A stretch of DNA of 64,000 nt from Streptomyces agglomeratus (lineage in GTDB: Bacteria; Actinomycetota; Actinomycetes; Streptomycetales; Streptomycetaceae). Below, one piece after another: positions 38,670 through 47,896 of this stretch. Made by a program: the position numbers and the translations under genes. The stretch is taken from NCBI RefSeq assembly GCF_001746415.1, contig NZ_MEHJ01000001.1, forward strand, positions 5,958,501 through 6,022,500, read 5' to 3'. Under the pieces are notes generated by a model, which saw only the letters and a program-made list of their open reading frames with translations, ran no database searches and was not told where the DNA came from. Position 1 is the stretch's first letter, and every line of letters starts with the position of its first letter.

Positions 38670-40043
38670 ATGACCGCCCTCACCACCCCCGCGCCGGGCC
38701 GGGCCGGCCCGGCCCCGGCCGGCCCGCCGCCCACCGCTCCCCGGCGCAGCGCCACCCGCCGCCGCTGGTTCGTGGCCGTGGTGTTCGCCCTGCCCGCCCT
38801 GCTGCTGCTCGGCGTACTGGTCGTCTACCCGATGCTGTTCTCCGTAGGGCGCAGCTTCTTCGACGCCACGGGCACCCGCTTCGTCGGCGGCGACAACTAC
38901 ACCGAGATGTTCCGCGACCCGGCGACGCTCAAGGCCATCCGCAACAGCACCCTCTGGGTGGTCGTCGCGCCCACCCTGCTGACCGGCCTCGGCCTGATCC
39001 TCGCCGTACTCACCGAGAAGGTCCGCTGGGCGACCGCCTTCAAGCTGCTGCTCTTCCTGCCGATGGCGGTCTCCTTCCTCGCCGCGGGCATCATCTTCCG
39101 GCTCGCGTACGAGGAGGACCCCGACCGGGGCGTCCTCAACGCGGTGGCCGTCGGCGTCCACGACACGTTCCAGGACTCCTCGTCCTATCCCACCGCCCGC
39201 GCCCGCGACGGGCAAGGACTCGCGAAGGCCGGTGACGGATCGTTCCGTACGACCGGTGAGAGCCGTCCCGGGCACACCGTCGCCCTCGGACTCGTCGGCG
39301 TACGGCCCGGCGAACTGCCCGCGGGCGCCGCACCCGCTCTGGGCGCGGCGGGCGCCGAAGCCGGCCCGGACGAGCTGCGCGGTGTCGTCTGGCTCGACTT
39401 CACCCCCGGCGGGGGCGGCGAACAGGGCAAGGTCGACGCGAAGGAGAGCGGCCTGCCGCACATGGAGGTCGAGGCGGTACGGGACGGCAAGGTGGCCGCG
39501 CGGGCCACCACCGCGGCCGACGGCTCGTTCCGCTTCGCCGGCCTGGCCGCCGGTTCGTACGGACTCCGGCTGCCCGCAGAGAACTTCGCCCCGCCGTACG
39601 AGGGCATCTCCTGGCTCGGCCCCGCACTGGTCACGCCCGCCGTCATCGGCGCGTACCTGTGGATCTGGACCGGCTTCGCGATGGTGCTCATCGGCGCCGG
39701 GCTCTCCGCACTGCCCCGGGAGACCCTGGAGGCGGCCCGGATGGACGGCGCGAACGAGTGGCAGATCTTCCGCCGGATCACGGTGCCGCTGCTCGCCCCC
39801 GTGCTGACCGTGGTCTTCGTGACCCTCGTGATCAATGTGATGAAGGTCTTCGACCTCGTCTACATCATCGCGCCCGGCCCGGTGCAGGAGGAGGCCACCG
39901 TACTGGCCACCCAGATGTGGCTGGTGTCCTTCGGCGGCGGCCAGGACCAGGGTCTCGGCAGCGCGCTCGGCGTGCTGCTGCTGGTGCTCGTCGTGCCCGC
40001 CATGCTCTTCAACGTCCGCCGCTTCCGCAGGAGTCAGTCATGA
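38670..40043 (+). CDS. Sugar ABC permease (MalF-like) with inserted extracytoplasmic domain
   Basis: This 457-residue permease has an N-terminal Pro/Ala-rich cytoplasmic tail. TM1 spans about residues 34-58, then the TM block 95-145, and the final helices run 318-450. The EAA loop ETLEAARMDGANEWQIFRRI (351-370) contacts an ATPase. The usual length is about 300. The excess is an insert of about 143 residues (166-308; bases 39165-39593) in the loop after VLNAVAVG. It includes a beta-domain like carboxypeptidase-regulatory/SdrD-B repeats (ELRGVVWLDF through DGSFRFAGLAAGSYGLRL, 235-301). It is coupled by ATGA to the next permease. No ATPase gene follows; a shared MsiK-type ATPase is the likely partner. 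Confidence 0.9.
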   Translation: MTALTTPAPGRAGPAPAGPPPTAPRRSATRRRWFVAVVFALPALLLLGVLVVYPMLFSVGRSFFDATGTRFVGGDNYTEMFRDPATLKAIRNSTLWVVVAPTLLTGLGLILAVLTEKVRWATAFKLLLFLPMAVSFLAAGIIFRLAYEEDPDRGVLNAVAVGVHDTFQDSSSYPTARARDGQGLAKAGDGSFRTTGESRPGHTVALGLVGVRPGELPAGAAPALGAAGAEAGPDELRGVVWLDFTPGGGGEQGKVDAKESGLPHMEVEAVRDGKVAARATTAADGSFRFAGLAAGSYGLRLPAENFAPPYEGISWLGPALVTPAVIGAYLWIWTGFAMVLIGAGLSALPRETLEAARMDGANEWQIFRRITVPLLAPVLTVVFVTLVINVMKVFDLVYIIAPGPVQEEATVLATQMWLVSFGGGQDQGLGSALGVLLLVLVVPAMLFNVRRFRRSQS

Positions 40044-40915
40044 CCGTCATCACTGACAAGCGGCCCCGGACCTGGCCCGCGCGGCTGACCCGCAGGCTGA
40101 GCAGCGGAGTCGTCCAGGCGGTGCTCGTCGTCACAGGGCTGATCTGGATCACACCGCTGGCCGGTCTCTTCCTGTCCTCGCTGCGCACCGAGCGGGACAA
40201 CGCGGGCAGCGGCTGGTGGACCGCACTGGCCGAGCCGGGGCAGCTCTCGCTCGACAACTACAGCACGCTGCTGGCCGATACGGGCATCACGCAGGCGTTC
40301 TGGAACACCGTGCTCATCTCGGTGCCCGCCACCACACTGGTCGTCGTACTGTCCGCGCTGGCCGCGTACGCCTTCGCCTGGCTGGAGTTCCCGGGCCGGG
40401 ACGCGCTCTTCCTCGTGGTGGTGGCCCTGCTCGTGGTGCCGGTCCAGGTCGGACTGCTGCCGGTGGCCAAGCTGTTCGGGCAGCTCGGACTCTTCGGCAC
40501 CATCCCGGGCGTCGTGCTCTTCCACGTCGCGTACGGGCTGCCCTTCGCCATCTTCCTGCTGCGCAACTACTTCGCCGAGATCCCGCGCGAGATGCTGGAG
40601 GCGGCGCGGATGGACGGCGGCAGCGAATGGCGGATCTTCGCCCAGCTGGTGCTGCCGGTGGGCCGGCCGGCGATCGCCAGCCTGGCCATCTTCCAGTTCC
40701 TGTGGGTGTGGAACGACATGCTGGTCGCGCTGCTCTTCGCGGACAGCGCCTCGCAGCCGCTCACCGTGGCACTCCAGTCGCAGATACGCCAGTTCGGCAG
40801 CAACATCGACGTACTGGCGCCCGGCGCGTTCCTCTCCCTGGTCGTGCCGGTGGCCGTGTTCTTCGCCTTCCAGCGCCACTTCGTGCAGGGCGTCATGGCG
40901 GGCTCGGTGAAGTAG
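40040..40915 (+). CDS. Sugar ABC permease (MalG-like)
   Basis: This 291-residue protein has six predicted helices and the EAA loop EMLEAARMDGGSEWRIFAQLVLP (near 183-205). Its conserved C-terminus is FVQGVMAGSVK. It pairs with the preceding permease to form the membrane channel for the alpha-glucoside importer. ATG 40040 overlaps the previous stop (ATGA). A perfect 18-bp stem terminator closes the operon. Confidence 0.95.
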   Translation: MTVITDKRPRTWPARLTRRLSSGVVQAVLVVTGLIWITPLAGLFLSSLRTERDNAGSGWWTALAEPGQLSLDNYSTLLADTGITQAFWNTVLISVPATTLVVVLSALAAYAFAWLEFPGRDALFLVVVALLVVPVQVGLLPVAKLFGQLGLFGTIPGVVLFHVAYGLPFAIFLLRNYFAEIPREMLEAARMDGGSEWRIFAQLVLPVGRPAIASLAIFQFLWVWNDMLVALLFADSASQPLTVALQSQIRQFGSNIDVLAPGAFLSLVVPVAVFFAFQRHFVQGVMAGSVK

Positions 40916-40923
40916 CCGCCGTA

Positions 40924-40970
40924 CATGACGAGGGCCCGGCCGCCGTCAGGCGGGCCGGGCCCTCGTCATG
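40924..40970. terminator. Bidirectional terminator, perfect 18-bp stem
   Basis: Bases 40924-40941 (CATGACGAGGGCCCGGCC) pair without mismatch with 40953-40970 around an 11-nt loop. It lies between the convergent permease gene and pgl and can stop transcription in both directions. Confidence 0.9.
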
Positions 40971-40987
40971 TCTTCGCCGGGTCCCCG

Positions 40988-41782
40988 TCAGGGGGACGCC
41001 GGCGGATACAGATCGCGCGGCAGCCGGGACGCCGCCGCGTCGTCCAGCAGCCACAGCGTGCGGCGACGGCCGTACGCCCCCGCCGCCGGGGCCTGGATCT
41101 CCCCGGCGCCCGACAGCGCGACGGCCGCGGCCCTCGCCTTGTCCTCGCCCGCCGCCAGCAGCCACACCTCGCGCGCCGCGCGGATCGCGGGCAGCGTCAG
41201 GGTGACCCGGGTGGGCGGGGGCTTGGGGGCGCCGTGGACGCCCACCACCATGCGCTCCGTCTCACGGACCGCCGGCAGCTCCGGGAACAGGGAGGCGACA
41301 TGGGTGTCGGGACCCACACCCAGCATCAGCACGTCGAACGTCGGTACCGGGCCGTGGTCCTCCGCCCCCGGGCCGGACCTCGCGGCCGAGGCCAGCTCGG
41401 CGGCGTACCCGGCCGCCGCAGCGTCCGCGTCGTCGCCGTACGGACCGTCCGAGGCCGGCATCGCGTGCACCCGGGAGGGGTCCAGCGGCACCGCGTCCAG
41501 CAGCGCCTCGCGCGCCTGGGTGACGTTGCGCTCCGGGTCCCCCTCGGGGAGGAAGCGCTCGTCGCCCCACCACAGGTCCAGCCGGGACCAGTCGATCGCG
41601 TCCCGCGCCGGGGACGAGGCCAGCGCGGCCAGCAGACCGTTGCCGTTGCGGCCACCGGTCAGTACGACCGACGCCGAGCCGCGCGTGGCCTGCGCGTCCA
41701 CGACCTTGGTGATCAGCCGGGCCGCGGCGGCCTGTGCCATCAGCTCCTTGTCGTGGTGGACGACAAGCTGAGGTGCTCTCAC
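40988..41782 (-). CDS. pgl: 6-phosphogluconolactonase
   Basis: The enzyme hydrolyses 6-phosphogluconolactone in the oxidative pentose phosphate pathway. The 264-residue protein has the DevB/NagB-like pattern: VVLTGGRNGNGLLAAL near residue 40, LWWGDERFLPEGDPERN near 70 and LGVGPDTHVASLFP near 155. The usual family Gly-Gly-Ser/Thr phosphate loop is GGRNGN here. The GTG start at 41782 overlaps the opcA stop (GTGA). It is the last gene of the tkt-tal-zwf-opcA-pgl operon. Confidence 0.93.
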   Translation of the reverse strand: MRAPQLVVHHDKELMAQAAAARLITKVVDAQATRGSASVVLTGGRNGNGLLAALASSPARDAIDWSRLDLWWGDERFLPEGDPERNVTQAREALLDAVPLDPSRVHAMPASDGPYGDDADAAAAGYAAELASAARSGPGAEDHGPVPTFDVLMLGVGPDTHVASLFPELPAVRETERMVVGVHGAPKPPPTRVTLTLPAIRAAREVWLLAAGEDKARAAAVALSGAGEIQAPAAGAYGRRRTLWLLDDAAASRLPRDLYPPASP

Positions 41783-42813
41783 TTCGACGCCGCCTTCTTG
41801 GCGGCCGAAGAGGCAGCGGACTTCTTCGCGGCGGCGGGCCTGTCCGCCTCCGGCTTGGCCTTCTCCGCGCTTTTCTCCGCGCCGCTCTGCTCACTGAGCC
41901 GCTCGACCCCGAACCTCAGCGCCGACGCGTAGGTGTCGTCCGGGTCCAGCCTGCGCAGCTCCTCGGCGATCAGCTCCGCGGTGTCCCGCCTCTTGAGCGC
42001 CACCGCGCGGTCCGGCTGCCCCTCGATGGACAGGGACGCCAGCGAACCGTCCGCCCGGCCGAGCTTGATCGGCCCGCAGTTGGTCTCCATCAGCACGCCC
42101 GTCAGGCCCGGACCGGAGGACACGGAACGCTTCACCGGTACGCTCAGCCGGTCCGCCAGCCACATGCCGAGCAGCTCCACGCTCGGGTTGAACTCCTCGC
42201 CCTCCACCTCGACCGAGGTGACTTCGCACTCCACCTGGTCCAGGGCGGCCGCGAGCATCGAGCGCCACGGCGTGATGCGCGTCCACGACAGGTCGGTGTC
42301 CCCGGGCGTGTACGCGTCGGCACGCGCCGACAGCTCCTCGACCGGGTGCTCGGCGGCGTAGGTGTCCGTGACCCGGCGCTGCGCGAGCGCGCCGAGCGGG
42401 TCGTTCGCCGGGTCGAGCGGCGCGTTGGCCGCCCACCACACCACCACGGGTGCGTCGGGCAGCAGCAGCGGAAGCACCACCGACTGGGCGTGGTCGATGA
42501 CCTCGCCGTACAGCCGCAGGACGACCGTCTCGCCGGTGCCCGCCGCCGTACCCACCCGCACCTCGGCGTCGAGGCGCGCCTTGGCACGGTCGCGCGGCGA
42601 GCGCGAGACCCGCTTGATGACCACGAGGGTGCGCGAGGGGTGCTCGCGGGACGCCTCGTTCGCCGCCTTGAGCGCGTCGTACGCGTTCTCCTCGTCGGTG
42701 ACGATGACCAGCGTCAGGACCATGCCGACGGCCGGCGTGCCGATGGCGCGGCGGCCCTGCACCAGAGCCTTGTTGATCTTGCTGGACGTGGTGTCCGTCA
42801 GGTCGATTTTCAT
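41779..42813 (-). CDS. opcA: Glucose-6-phosphate dehydrogenase assembly protein OpcA
   Basis: OpcA is needed for assembly or redox-linked activation of G6PDH in actinobacteria and cyanobacteria. The 344-residue protein shows MKIDLTDTTSSKINKALVQ at the start and the family core VLPLLLPDAPVVVWWAANAP. Its last 35 residues (310-344) are a Lys/Ala-rich tail similar in composition to the UvrA tail. It overlaps zwf by 4 bp (ATGA) and pgl by 4 bp (GTGA), consistent with stoichiometric expression. Confidence 0.95.
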   Translation of the reverse strand: MKIDLTDTTSSKINKALVQGRRAIGTPAVGMVLTLVIVTDEENAYDALKAANEASREHPSRTLVVIKRVSRSPRDRAKARLDAEVRVGTAAGTGETVVLRLYGEVIDHAQSVVLPLLLPDAPVVVWWAANAPLDPANDPLGALAQRRVTDTYAAEHPVEELSARADAYTPGDTDLSWTRITPWRSMLAAALDQVECEVTSVEVEGEEFNPSVELLGMWLADRLSVPVKRSVSSGPGLTGVLMETNCGPIKLGRADGSLASLSIEGQPDRAVALKRRDTAELIAEELRRLDPDDTYASALRFGVERLSEQSGAEKSAEKAKPEADRPAAAKKSAASSAAKKAASK

Positions 42814-44333
42814 GGCCGACGCCAGCTCCGTCCGTCTCGTGCGAGCATTTCGTCCGCCTCGACCGGGCCCCAGGTACCGGCCTGGTACTGCGCGGGCTTG
42901 CCGTGCTTGTCCCAGAACTCCTCGATCGGGTCGAGGATCCGCCAGGACTGTTCGACCTCCTCCAGACGCGGGAAGAGGTTGGCGTCGCCGAGCAGGACGT
43001 CCAGGATCAGGCGCTCGTACGCCTCCGGGCTGGACTCGGTGAAGGACTCGCCGTACGCGAAGTCCATCGACACGTCCCGCACCTCCATCGCGGTCCCCGG
43101 CACCTTCGAGCCGAACCGGACCGTGACGCCCTCGTCCGGCTGGACCCGGATGACCAGGGCGTTCTGCCCCAGCTCCTCGGTGGCCGTGTGGTCGAAGGGG
43201 GAGTGCGGGGCGCGCTGGAAGACGACCGCGATCTCGGTGACGCGGCGGCCGAGGCGCTTGCCCGTACGGAGGTAGAAGGGGACGCCCGCCCAGCGGCGGT
43301 TGTCGATCTCCAGTTTGATGGCCGCGTAGGTGTCGGTCTTCGACTTGGGGTCGATGCCGTCTTCCTGGAGGTAGCCGACGGCCTTCTGGCCGCCCTGCCA
43401 GCCCGCCGCGTACTGCCCGCGCACGGTCTCCGCGCCCAGGTCCTTGGGAAGCTTGACCGCGCCCAGCACCTTGGTCTTCTCGGCGACCAGCGCGTCGGCC
43501 TCGAAGGAGGCCGGCTCCTCCATGGCGGTCAGGGCGAGCAGCTGGAGGAGGTGGTTCTGGATGACGTCGCGGGCGGCGCCGATGCCGTCGTAGTAGCCGG
43601 CGCGGCCGCCGATGCCGATGTCCTCGGCCATGGTGATCTGTACGTGGTCGACGTACGACCGGTTCCAGAGCGGCTCGAACATCTGGTTGGCGAACCGCAG
43701 CGCCATGATGTTCTGGACCGTCTCCTTGCCCAGGTAGTGGTCGATCCGGAAGACCTCGTTGGCCGGGAAGACCTCGTGGACGATCCGGTTCAGCTCCTGC
43801 GCGGAGGCCAGGTCGTGCCCGAAGGGCTTCTCGATGACGGCCCGGCGCCAGGAGCCCTCCTTCTGGTCGGCGAGCCCGTGCTTCTTGAGCTGCTGGACGA
43901 CCGCGGGGAAGAACTTCGGCGGCACGGACAGGTAGAAGGCGAAGTTGCCGCCGGTGCCCTGCGCCTTGTCGAGCTCCGCGATCGTCGACTTCAGCGTCTC
44001 GAACGCGTTGTCGTCGTCGAAGTCGCCCTGGACGAACCGCATGCCCTGGATGAGCTGCTGCCAGACCTCCTCGCGGAAGGGCGTACGGGCGTGCTCCTTG
44101 ACGGCGTCGTGGACGACCTGCGCGAAGTCCTCGTTCTCCCAGTCGCGACGGGCGAAGCCGATGAGCGAGAAGCCCGGCGGCAGCAGGCCGCGGTTGGCCA
44201 GGTCGTAGACGGCAGGCATCAACTTTTTACGTGACAAATCGCCCGTGACGCCAAAGATGACCAGGCCCGACGGCCCCGCGATACGCGGGAGCCGTCGGTC
44301 CTGTGCGTCACGCAGCGGATTGCTGCTGGACAA
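42810..44333 (-). CDS. zwf: Glucose-6-phosphate dehydrogenase
   Basis: The enzyme oxidises glucose 6-phosphate with NADP+. The 507-residue protein shows the Rossmann motif VIFGVTGDLSRKKLMPA near residue 25, the active-site RIDHYLGKE near 197 and EKPFGHDL near 168. The start codon is TTG at 44333, placed by GGAGG 8 nt upstream inside the tal stop region and by the usual SSSNPLRDAQDRR N-terminus. The gap from the tal stop is only 3 nt. The weak start may tune translation against tal. The end overlaps opcA by 4 bp. Confidence 0.97.
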   Translation of the reverse strand: MSSSNPLRDAQDRRLPRIAGPSGLVIFGVTGDLSRKKLMPAVYDLANRGLLPPGFSLIGFARRDWENEDFAQVVHDAVKEHARTPFREEVWQQLIQGMRFVQGDFDDDNAFETLKSTIAELDKAQGTGGNFAFYLSVPPKFFPAVVQQLKKHGLADQKEGSWRRAVIEKPFGHDLASAQELNRIVHEVFPANEVFRIDHYLGKETVQNIMALRFANQMFEPLWNRSYVDHVQITMAEDIGIGGRAGYYDGIGAARDVIQNHLLQLLALTAMEEPASFEADALVAEKTKVLGAVKLPKDLGAETVRGQYAAGWQGGQKAVGYLQEDGIDPKSKTDTYAAIKLEIDNRRWAGVPFYLRTGKRLGRRVTEIAVVFQRAPHSPFDHTATEELGQNALVIRVQPDEGVTVRFGSKVPGTAMEVRDVSMDFAYGESFTESSPEAYERLILDVLLGDANLFPRLEEVEQSWRILDPIEEFWDKHGKPAQYQAGTWGPVEADEMLARDGRSWRRP

Positions 44334-44336
44334 TTT

Positions 44337-45455
44337 TTAGCCCTCCGAAGGGGCGAGGCGCTTGAGCTCCGCCTCGGTCGACTTGAGCAGGTCGTTCCAG
44401 GACGCCTCGAACTTGTCGACGCCCTCGTCCTCGAGGAGCTGCACCACGTCGTTGTACGAGATGCCGAGCTTCTCGACGGCGTCGAGCTCGGCGCGCGCCT
44501 GCTCGTACGTACCGGCGATCGTGTTGCCCGTGATCCGGCCGTGGTCGGCGGTCGCTTCCAGCGTCGCCTCGGGCATGGTGTTCACCGTGCCGGGGGCGAC
44601 GAGGTCCTCGACGTACAGGGTGTCCTTGTACGACGGGTCCTTGACGCCGGTCGAGGCCCACAGCGGACGCTGCTTGTTGGCGTTGGCCTTGTCCAGTGCG
44701 GCCCAGCGGTCGCTGCTGAACACCTCTTCGTACGCCTGGTACGCGAGCCGGGCGTTGGCCAGCGCGGCCTTGCCCTTGAGGGCCTTGGCCTCGTCCGTGC
44801 CGATGCCGTCCAGACGCTTGTCGATCTCGCTGTCCACACGGGACACGAAGAACGACGCCACCGAGTGGATCTTCGAAAGGTCCAGGCCCGCGGCCTTCGC
44901 CTTCTCCAGACCGGCCAGGTAGGCGTCCATGACCTCGCGGTAGCGCTCCAGCGAGAAGATCAGCGTCACGTTGACGCTGATGCCCAGACCGATGGTCTCG
45001 GTGATCGCCGGGATGCCCGCCCTGGTGGCCGGGATCTTGATGAGGGTGTTCGGACGGTCCACCAGCCAGGCGAGCTGGCGGGCCTCGGCCGTCGTCGCCC
45101 TGGTGTTGTGCGCCAGCCGGGGGTCGACCTCGATCGACACCCGGCCGTCCTGGCCACCGGTCGCGTCGAAGACCGGCCGCAGGATGTCGGCGGCGTCCCT
45201 CACGTCAGCCGTCGTGATCATGCGGATGGCCTCTTCGACGGTGACCTCACGGGCGGCCAGGTCGCCGAGCTGCTGGTCGTAACCGTGGCCCTCGGAGATC
45301 GCCTTCTGGAAGATCGAAGGGTTGGTCGTGACGCCCACGACGTGCTGCTGGTCGATCAGCTCGGCGAGGTTGCCGGACGTGATCCGCTGGCGCGAAAGGT
45401 CGTCAAGCCAGATCGCGACGCCTTCGTCGGAGAGGCGCTTGAGTGCGTCTGTCAT
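44337..45455 (-). CDS. tal: Transaldolase
   Basis: The enzyme transfers dihydroxyacetone units between sugar phosphates in the non-oxidative pentose phosphate pathway. The 372-residue protein has [13 protein letters not shown] (41-53), the Schiff-base lysine K140 in TLIKIPAT and [12 protein letters not shown] near 165. ATG 45455 follows AGGAGA at a good distance. It lies 36 bp after tkt and directly before zwf. Confidence 0.96.
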   Translation of the reverse strand: MTDALKRLSDEGVAIWLDDLSRQRITSGNLAELIDQQHVVGVTTNPSIFQKAISEGHGYDQQLGDLAAREVTVEEAIRMITTADVRDAADILRPVFDATGGQDGRVSIEVDPRLAHNTRATTAEARQLAWLVDRPNTLIKIPATRAGIPAITETIGLGISVNVTLIFSLERYREVMDAYLAGLEKAKAAGLDLSKIHSVASFFVSRVDSEIDKRLDGIGTDEAKALKGKAALANARLAYQAYEEVFSSDRWAALDKANANKQRPLWASTGVKDPSYKDTLYVEDLVAPGTVNTMPEATLEATADHGRITGNTIAGTYEQARAELDAVEKLGISYNDVVQLLEDEGVDKFEASWNDLLKSTEAELKRLAPSEG

Positions 45456-45491
45456 GAGAGTTGCATCTCCTACTTGTCGTATATACCGGCG

Positions 45492-47561
45492 TCAGCGCGC
45501 TGCGGCAGCCAGGGATTCCCGGGCCGCAGCCGTGACCGCGTCCGCGGTGAAACCGAACTCCCGGAAGAGCACCTTGGCGTCCGCGGAAGCTCCGAAGTGC
45601 TCCAGCGAGACGATGCGGCCGGCCTCACCGACGTACCGGTACCAGGTCAGGGCAATGCCCGCCTCGACCGCGACACGGGCCTTGACGGACGGCGGCAGCA
45701 CGCTGTCGCGGTACCCCTGGTCCTGCTCCTCGAACCACTCGATCGAGGGCATCGACACCACACGGGTCGGAATACCGGCCGCCTGGAGCTGCTCGCGCGC
45801 CTCGACGGCGAGCTGGACCTCGGAACCGGTGCCGATCAGCACGACCTGCGGCTGACCGCCCTCGGCCTCGGCGAGCACGTATCCGCCACGCGCGGCGTCC
45901 TCGTTGGCCTCGTACGTCGGCACACCCTGGCGGGTCAGCGCCAGACCGTGCGGAGCGTCGTTGCGGCGGAGGATCTCGCGCCAGGCGATCGCCGTTTCGT
46001 TGGCGTCGGCCGGGCGGACCATGTTCAGGCCGGGAATGGCGCGCAGCGCGGCCATGTGCTCGACCGGCTGGTGCGTCGGGCCGTCCTCGCCCAGACCGAT
46101 GGAGTCGTGCGTCCAGACGTACGTCACGGGCAGCTTCATCAGCGCGGCGAGGCGGACGGCGGGGCGCATGTAGTCGGAGAACACCAGGAAGGTGCCGCCG
46201 TAGATGCGGGTGTTGCCGTGCAGCGCGATGCCGTTCATCGTCGAGCCCATGGCGTGCTCGCGGATGCCGAAGTGGACCGTACGGCCGTACGGGTCCGCCT
46301 CGGGCAGCGGGTTGCCGACGGGCAGGAACGACGACGTCTTGTCGATCGTCGTGTTGTTCGAGCCGGCCAGGTCGGCGGAGCCGCCCCACAGCTCGGGGAT
46401 GACCGCGCCGAGCGCCTGAAGGACCTTGCCGGACGCGGCACGCGTCGCGACGGCCTTGCCGGGCTCGAAGAGGGGGAGCGACTTCTCCCAGCCCTCGGGC
46501 AGCTTGCCCGCGGCGATGCGGTCGAACGTGGCGGCGCGCTCGGCGTTGGCGTTGCGCCACTCCTGGAACTGCTTGTCCCAGGCGGCGTGCGCCTCACGGC
46601 CGCGCTCGGCCGCCTTGCGGACGTGCGCGAAGACGTCGTCGTCGACCTGGAAGTGCTGCTCGGGGTCGAAGCCCAGCACGCGCTTGGTGGCCGCGATCTC
46701 GTCCTCGCCCAGCGCCGAGCCGTGCGAGGCCTCGGTGCCCTGCGCGTTCGGGGCGGGCCAGGCGATGATCGTGCGCGCCGCGATGATCGACGGGCGCTCG
46801 GTCTCGTCCTGCGCCGCCTTCAGCGCCGCGTACAGCGCCTTGACGTCGAAGTCGCCGTTGGCGTTCTGCTCGACGCGCTGCACGTGCCAGCCGTACGCCT
46901 CGTACCGCTTCAGCACGTCCTCGGAGAAGGCGGTCTCGGTGTCGCCCTCGATCGAGATGTGGTTGTCGTCGTACAGGGCGACGATGCTGCCGAGCTTCTG
47001 GTGGCCCGCGAGCGAGGACGCCTCGGCCGAGATGCCCTCCTCCAGGTCGCCGTCGGAGACGATCGCCCAGATGGTGTGGTCGAACGGGGAGGCGCCCTCG
47101 GCGGCCTCCGGGTCGAACAGACCGCGCTCGTAGCGGGCGGCCATCGCCATGCCCACGGCGTTGGCGATGCCCTGGCCCAGCGGGCCGGTCGTCGTCTCCA
47201 CACCGGTCGTGTGCCCGTACTCGGGGTGACCCGGTGTCAGGCTGCCCCAGGTGCGGAACGCCTTCAGGTCGTCCAGCTCCAGGCCGTAGCCGGCCATGTA
47301 GAGCTGGATGTAGAGCGTCAGGCTGGAGTGACCGGGAGAGAGGACGAATCGGTCGCGGCCGGTCCAGTTCGCGTCACTGGGGTCGTGGCGCATCAGCTTC
47401 TGGAACAGCACATACGCGGCCGGGGCGAGGCTCATGGCCGTACCAGGGTGGCCGTTGCCGACCTTCTGTACGGAATCCATGGCCAGGACGCGGACGGTAT
47501 CGACAGCCCGCTGGTCCAATTCGGTCCACTCGAGATCTGTGGTGGTCGGCTTGGTGCTCAC
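45492..47561 (-). CDS. tkt: Transketolase
   Basis: The enzyme moves two-carbon ketol groups using thiamine diphosphate. The 689-residue protein has GNGHPGTAMSLAP near residue 36, the ThDP/Mg2+ motif SDGDLEEGISAEASSLAG near 168 and the transketolase signature FGIREHAMGSTMNGIALHG near 440. The C-terminal domain ends FRPR-lessly with AARESLAAAAR. GTG 47561 follows AGGAG at 12 nt. It is the first gene of the minus-strand pentose phosphate operon and is divergent from ctaB. Confidence 0.97.
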   Translation of the reverse strand: MSTKPTTTDLEWTELDQRAVDTVRVLAMDSVQKVGNGHPGTAMSLAPAAYVLFQKLMRHDPSDANWTGRDRFVLSPGHSSLTLYIQLYMAGYGLELDDLKAFRTWGSLTPGHPEYGHTTGVETTTGPLGQGIANAVGMAMAARYERGLFDPEAAEGASPFDHTIWAIVSDGDLEEGISAEASSLAGHQKLGSIVALYDDNHISIEGDTETAFSEDVLKRYEAYGWHVQRVEQNANGDFDVKALYAALKAAQDETERPSIIAARTIIAWPAPNAQGTEASHGSALGEDEIAATKRVLGFDPEQHFQVDDDVFAHVRKAAERGREAHAAWDKQFQEWRNANAERAATFDRIAAGKLPEGWEKSLPLFEPGKAVATRAASGKVLQALGAVIPELWGGSADLAGSNNTTIDKTSSFLPVGNPLPEADPYGRTVHFGIREHAMGSTMNGIALHGNTRIYGGTFLVFSDYMRPAVRLAALMKLPVTYVWTHDSIGLGEDGPTHQPVEHMAALRAIPGLNMVRPADANETAIAWREILRRNDAPHGLALTRQGVPTYEANEDAARGGYVLAEAEGGQPQVVLIGTGSEVQLAVEAREQLQAAGIPTRVVSMPSIEWFEEQDQGYRDSVLPPSVKARVAVEAGIALTWYRYVGEAGRIVSLEHFGASADAKVLFREFGFTADAVTAAARESLAAAAR

Positions 47562-47896
47562 CCTGAGTCAGGGCTCCTCTCCACATGTCGAATCCCGGCG
47601 ACTGGTAGCGCACCGGGCGTAGTCGAGCCTACCCCCGCGAGAACACGCCTCTTTTCGAGTCCAGGGCTTGGACGGCCTCGGGCAAAAACGGACACAGCCC
47701 AGCGTGCGGGCGGGTGGGAGACTTCGCCTCCCGGTGTTCACGTCCTGTTGTACGGACCCCGTCCCGGCGCTGCTCAACACGACCCCACCCCGGCGGAGAT
47801 CGACGTCTGGGCAACGTCTAGAGTGGCGTGGTACGCGCAAGTCTTTACCGGGCCTTCACGCCCGGAGCTTGCTGGATTTCTCTGTCAGGGGTGTGC
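47562..47896. other. Divergent intergenic region between tkt and ctaB
   Basis: These 335 bp hold no convincing gene. On the minus strand TAGGCT (complement of 47626-47631) could be a -10 for tkt, without a good -35. On the plus strand TAGAGT (47819-47824) could be a -10 for ctaB. AGGGG at 47887-47891 is the ctaB ribosome-binding site. I see no strong hairpin or repeat. Confidence 0.5.
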
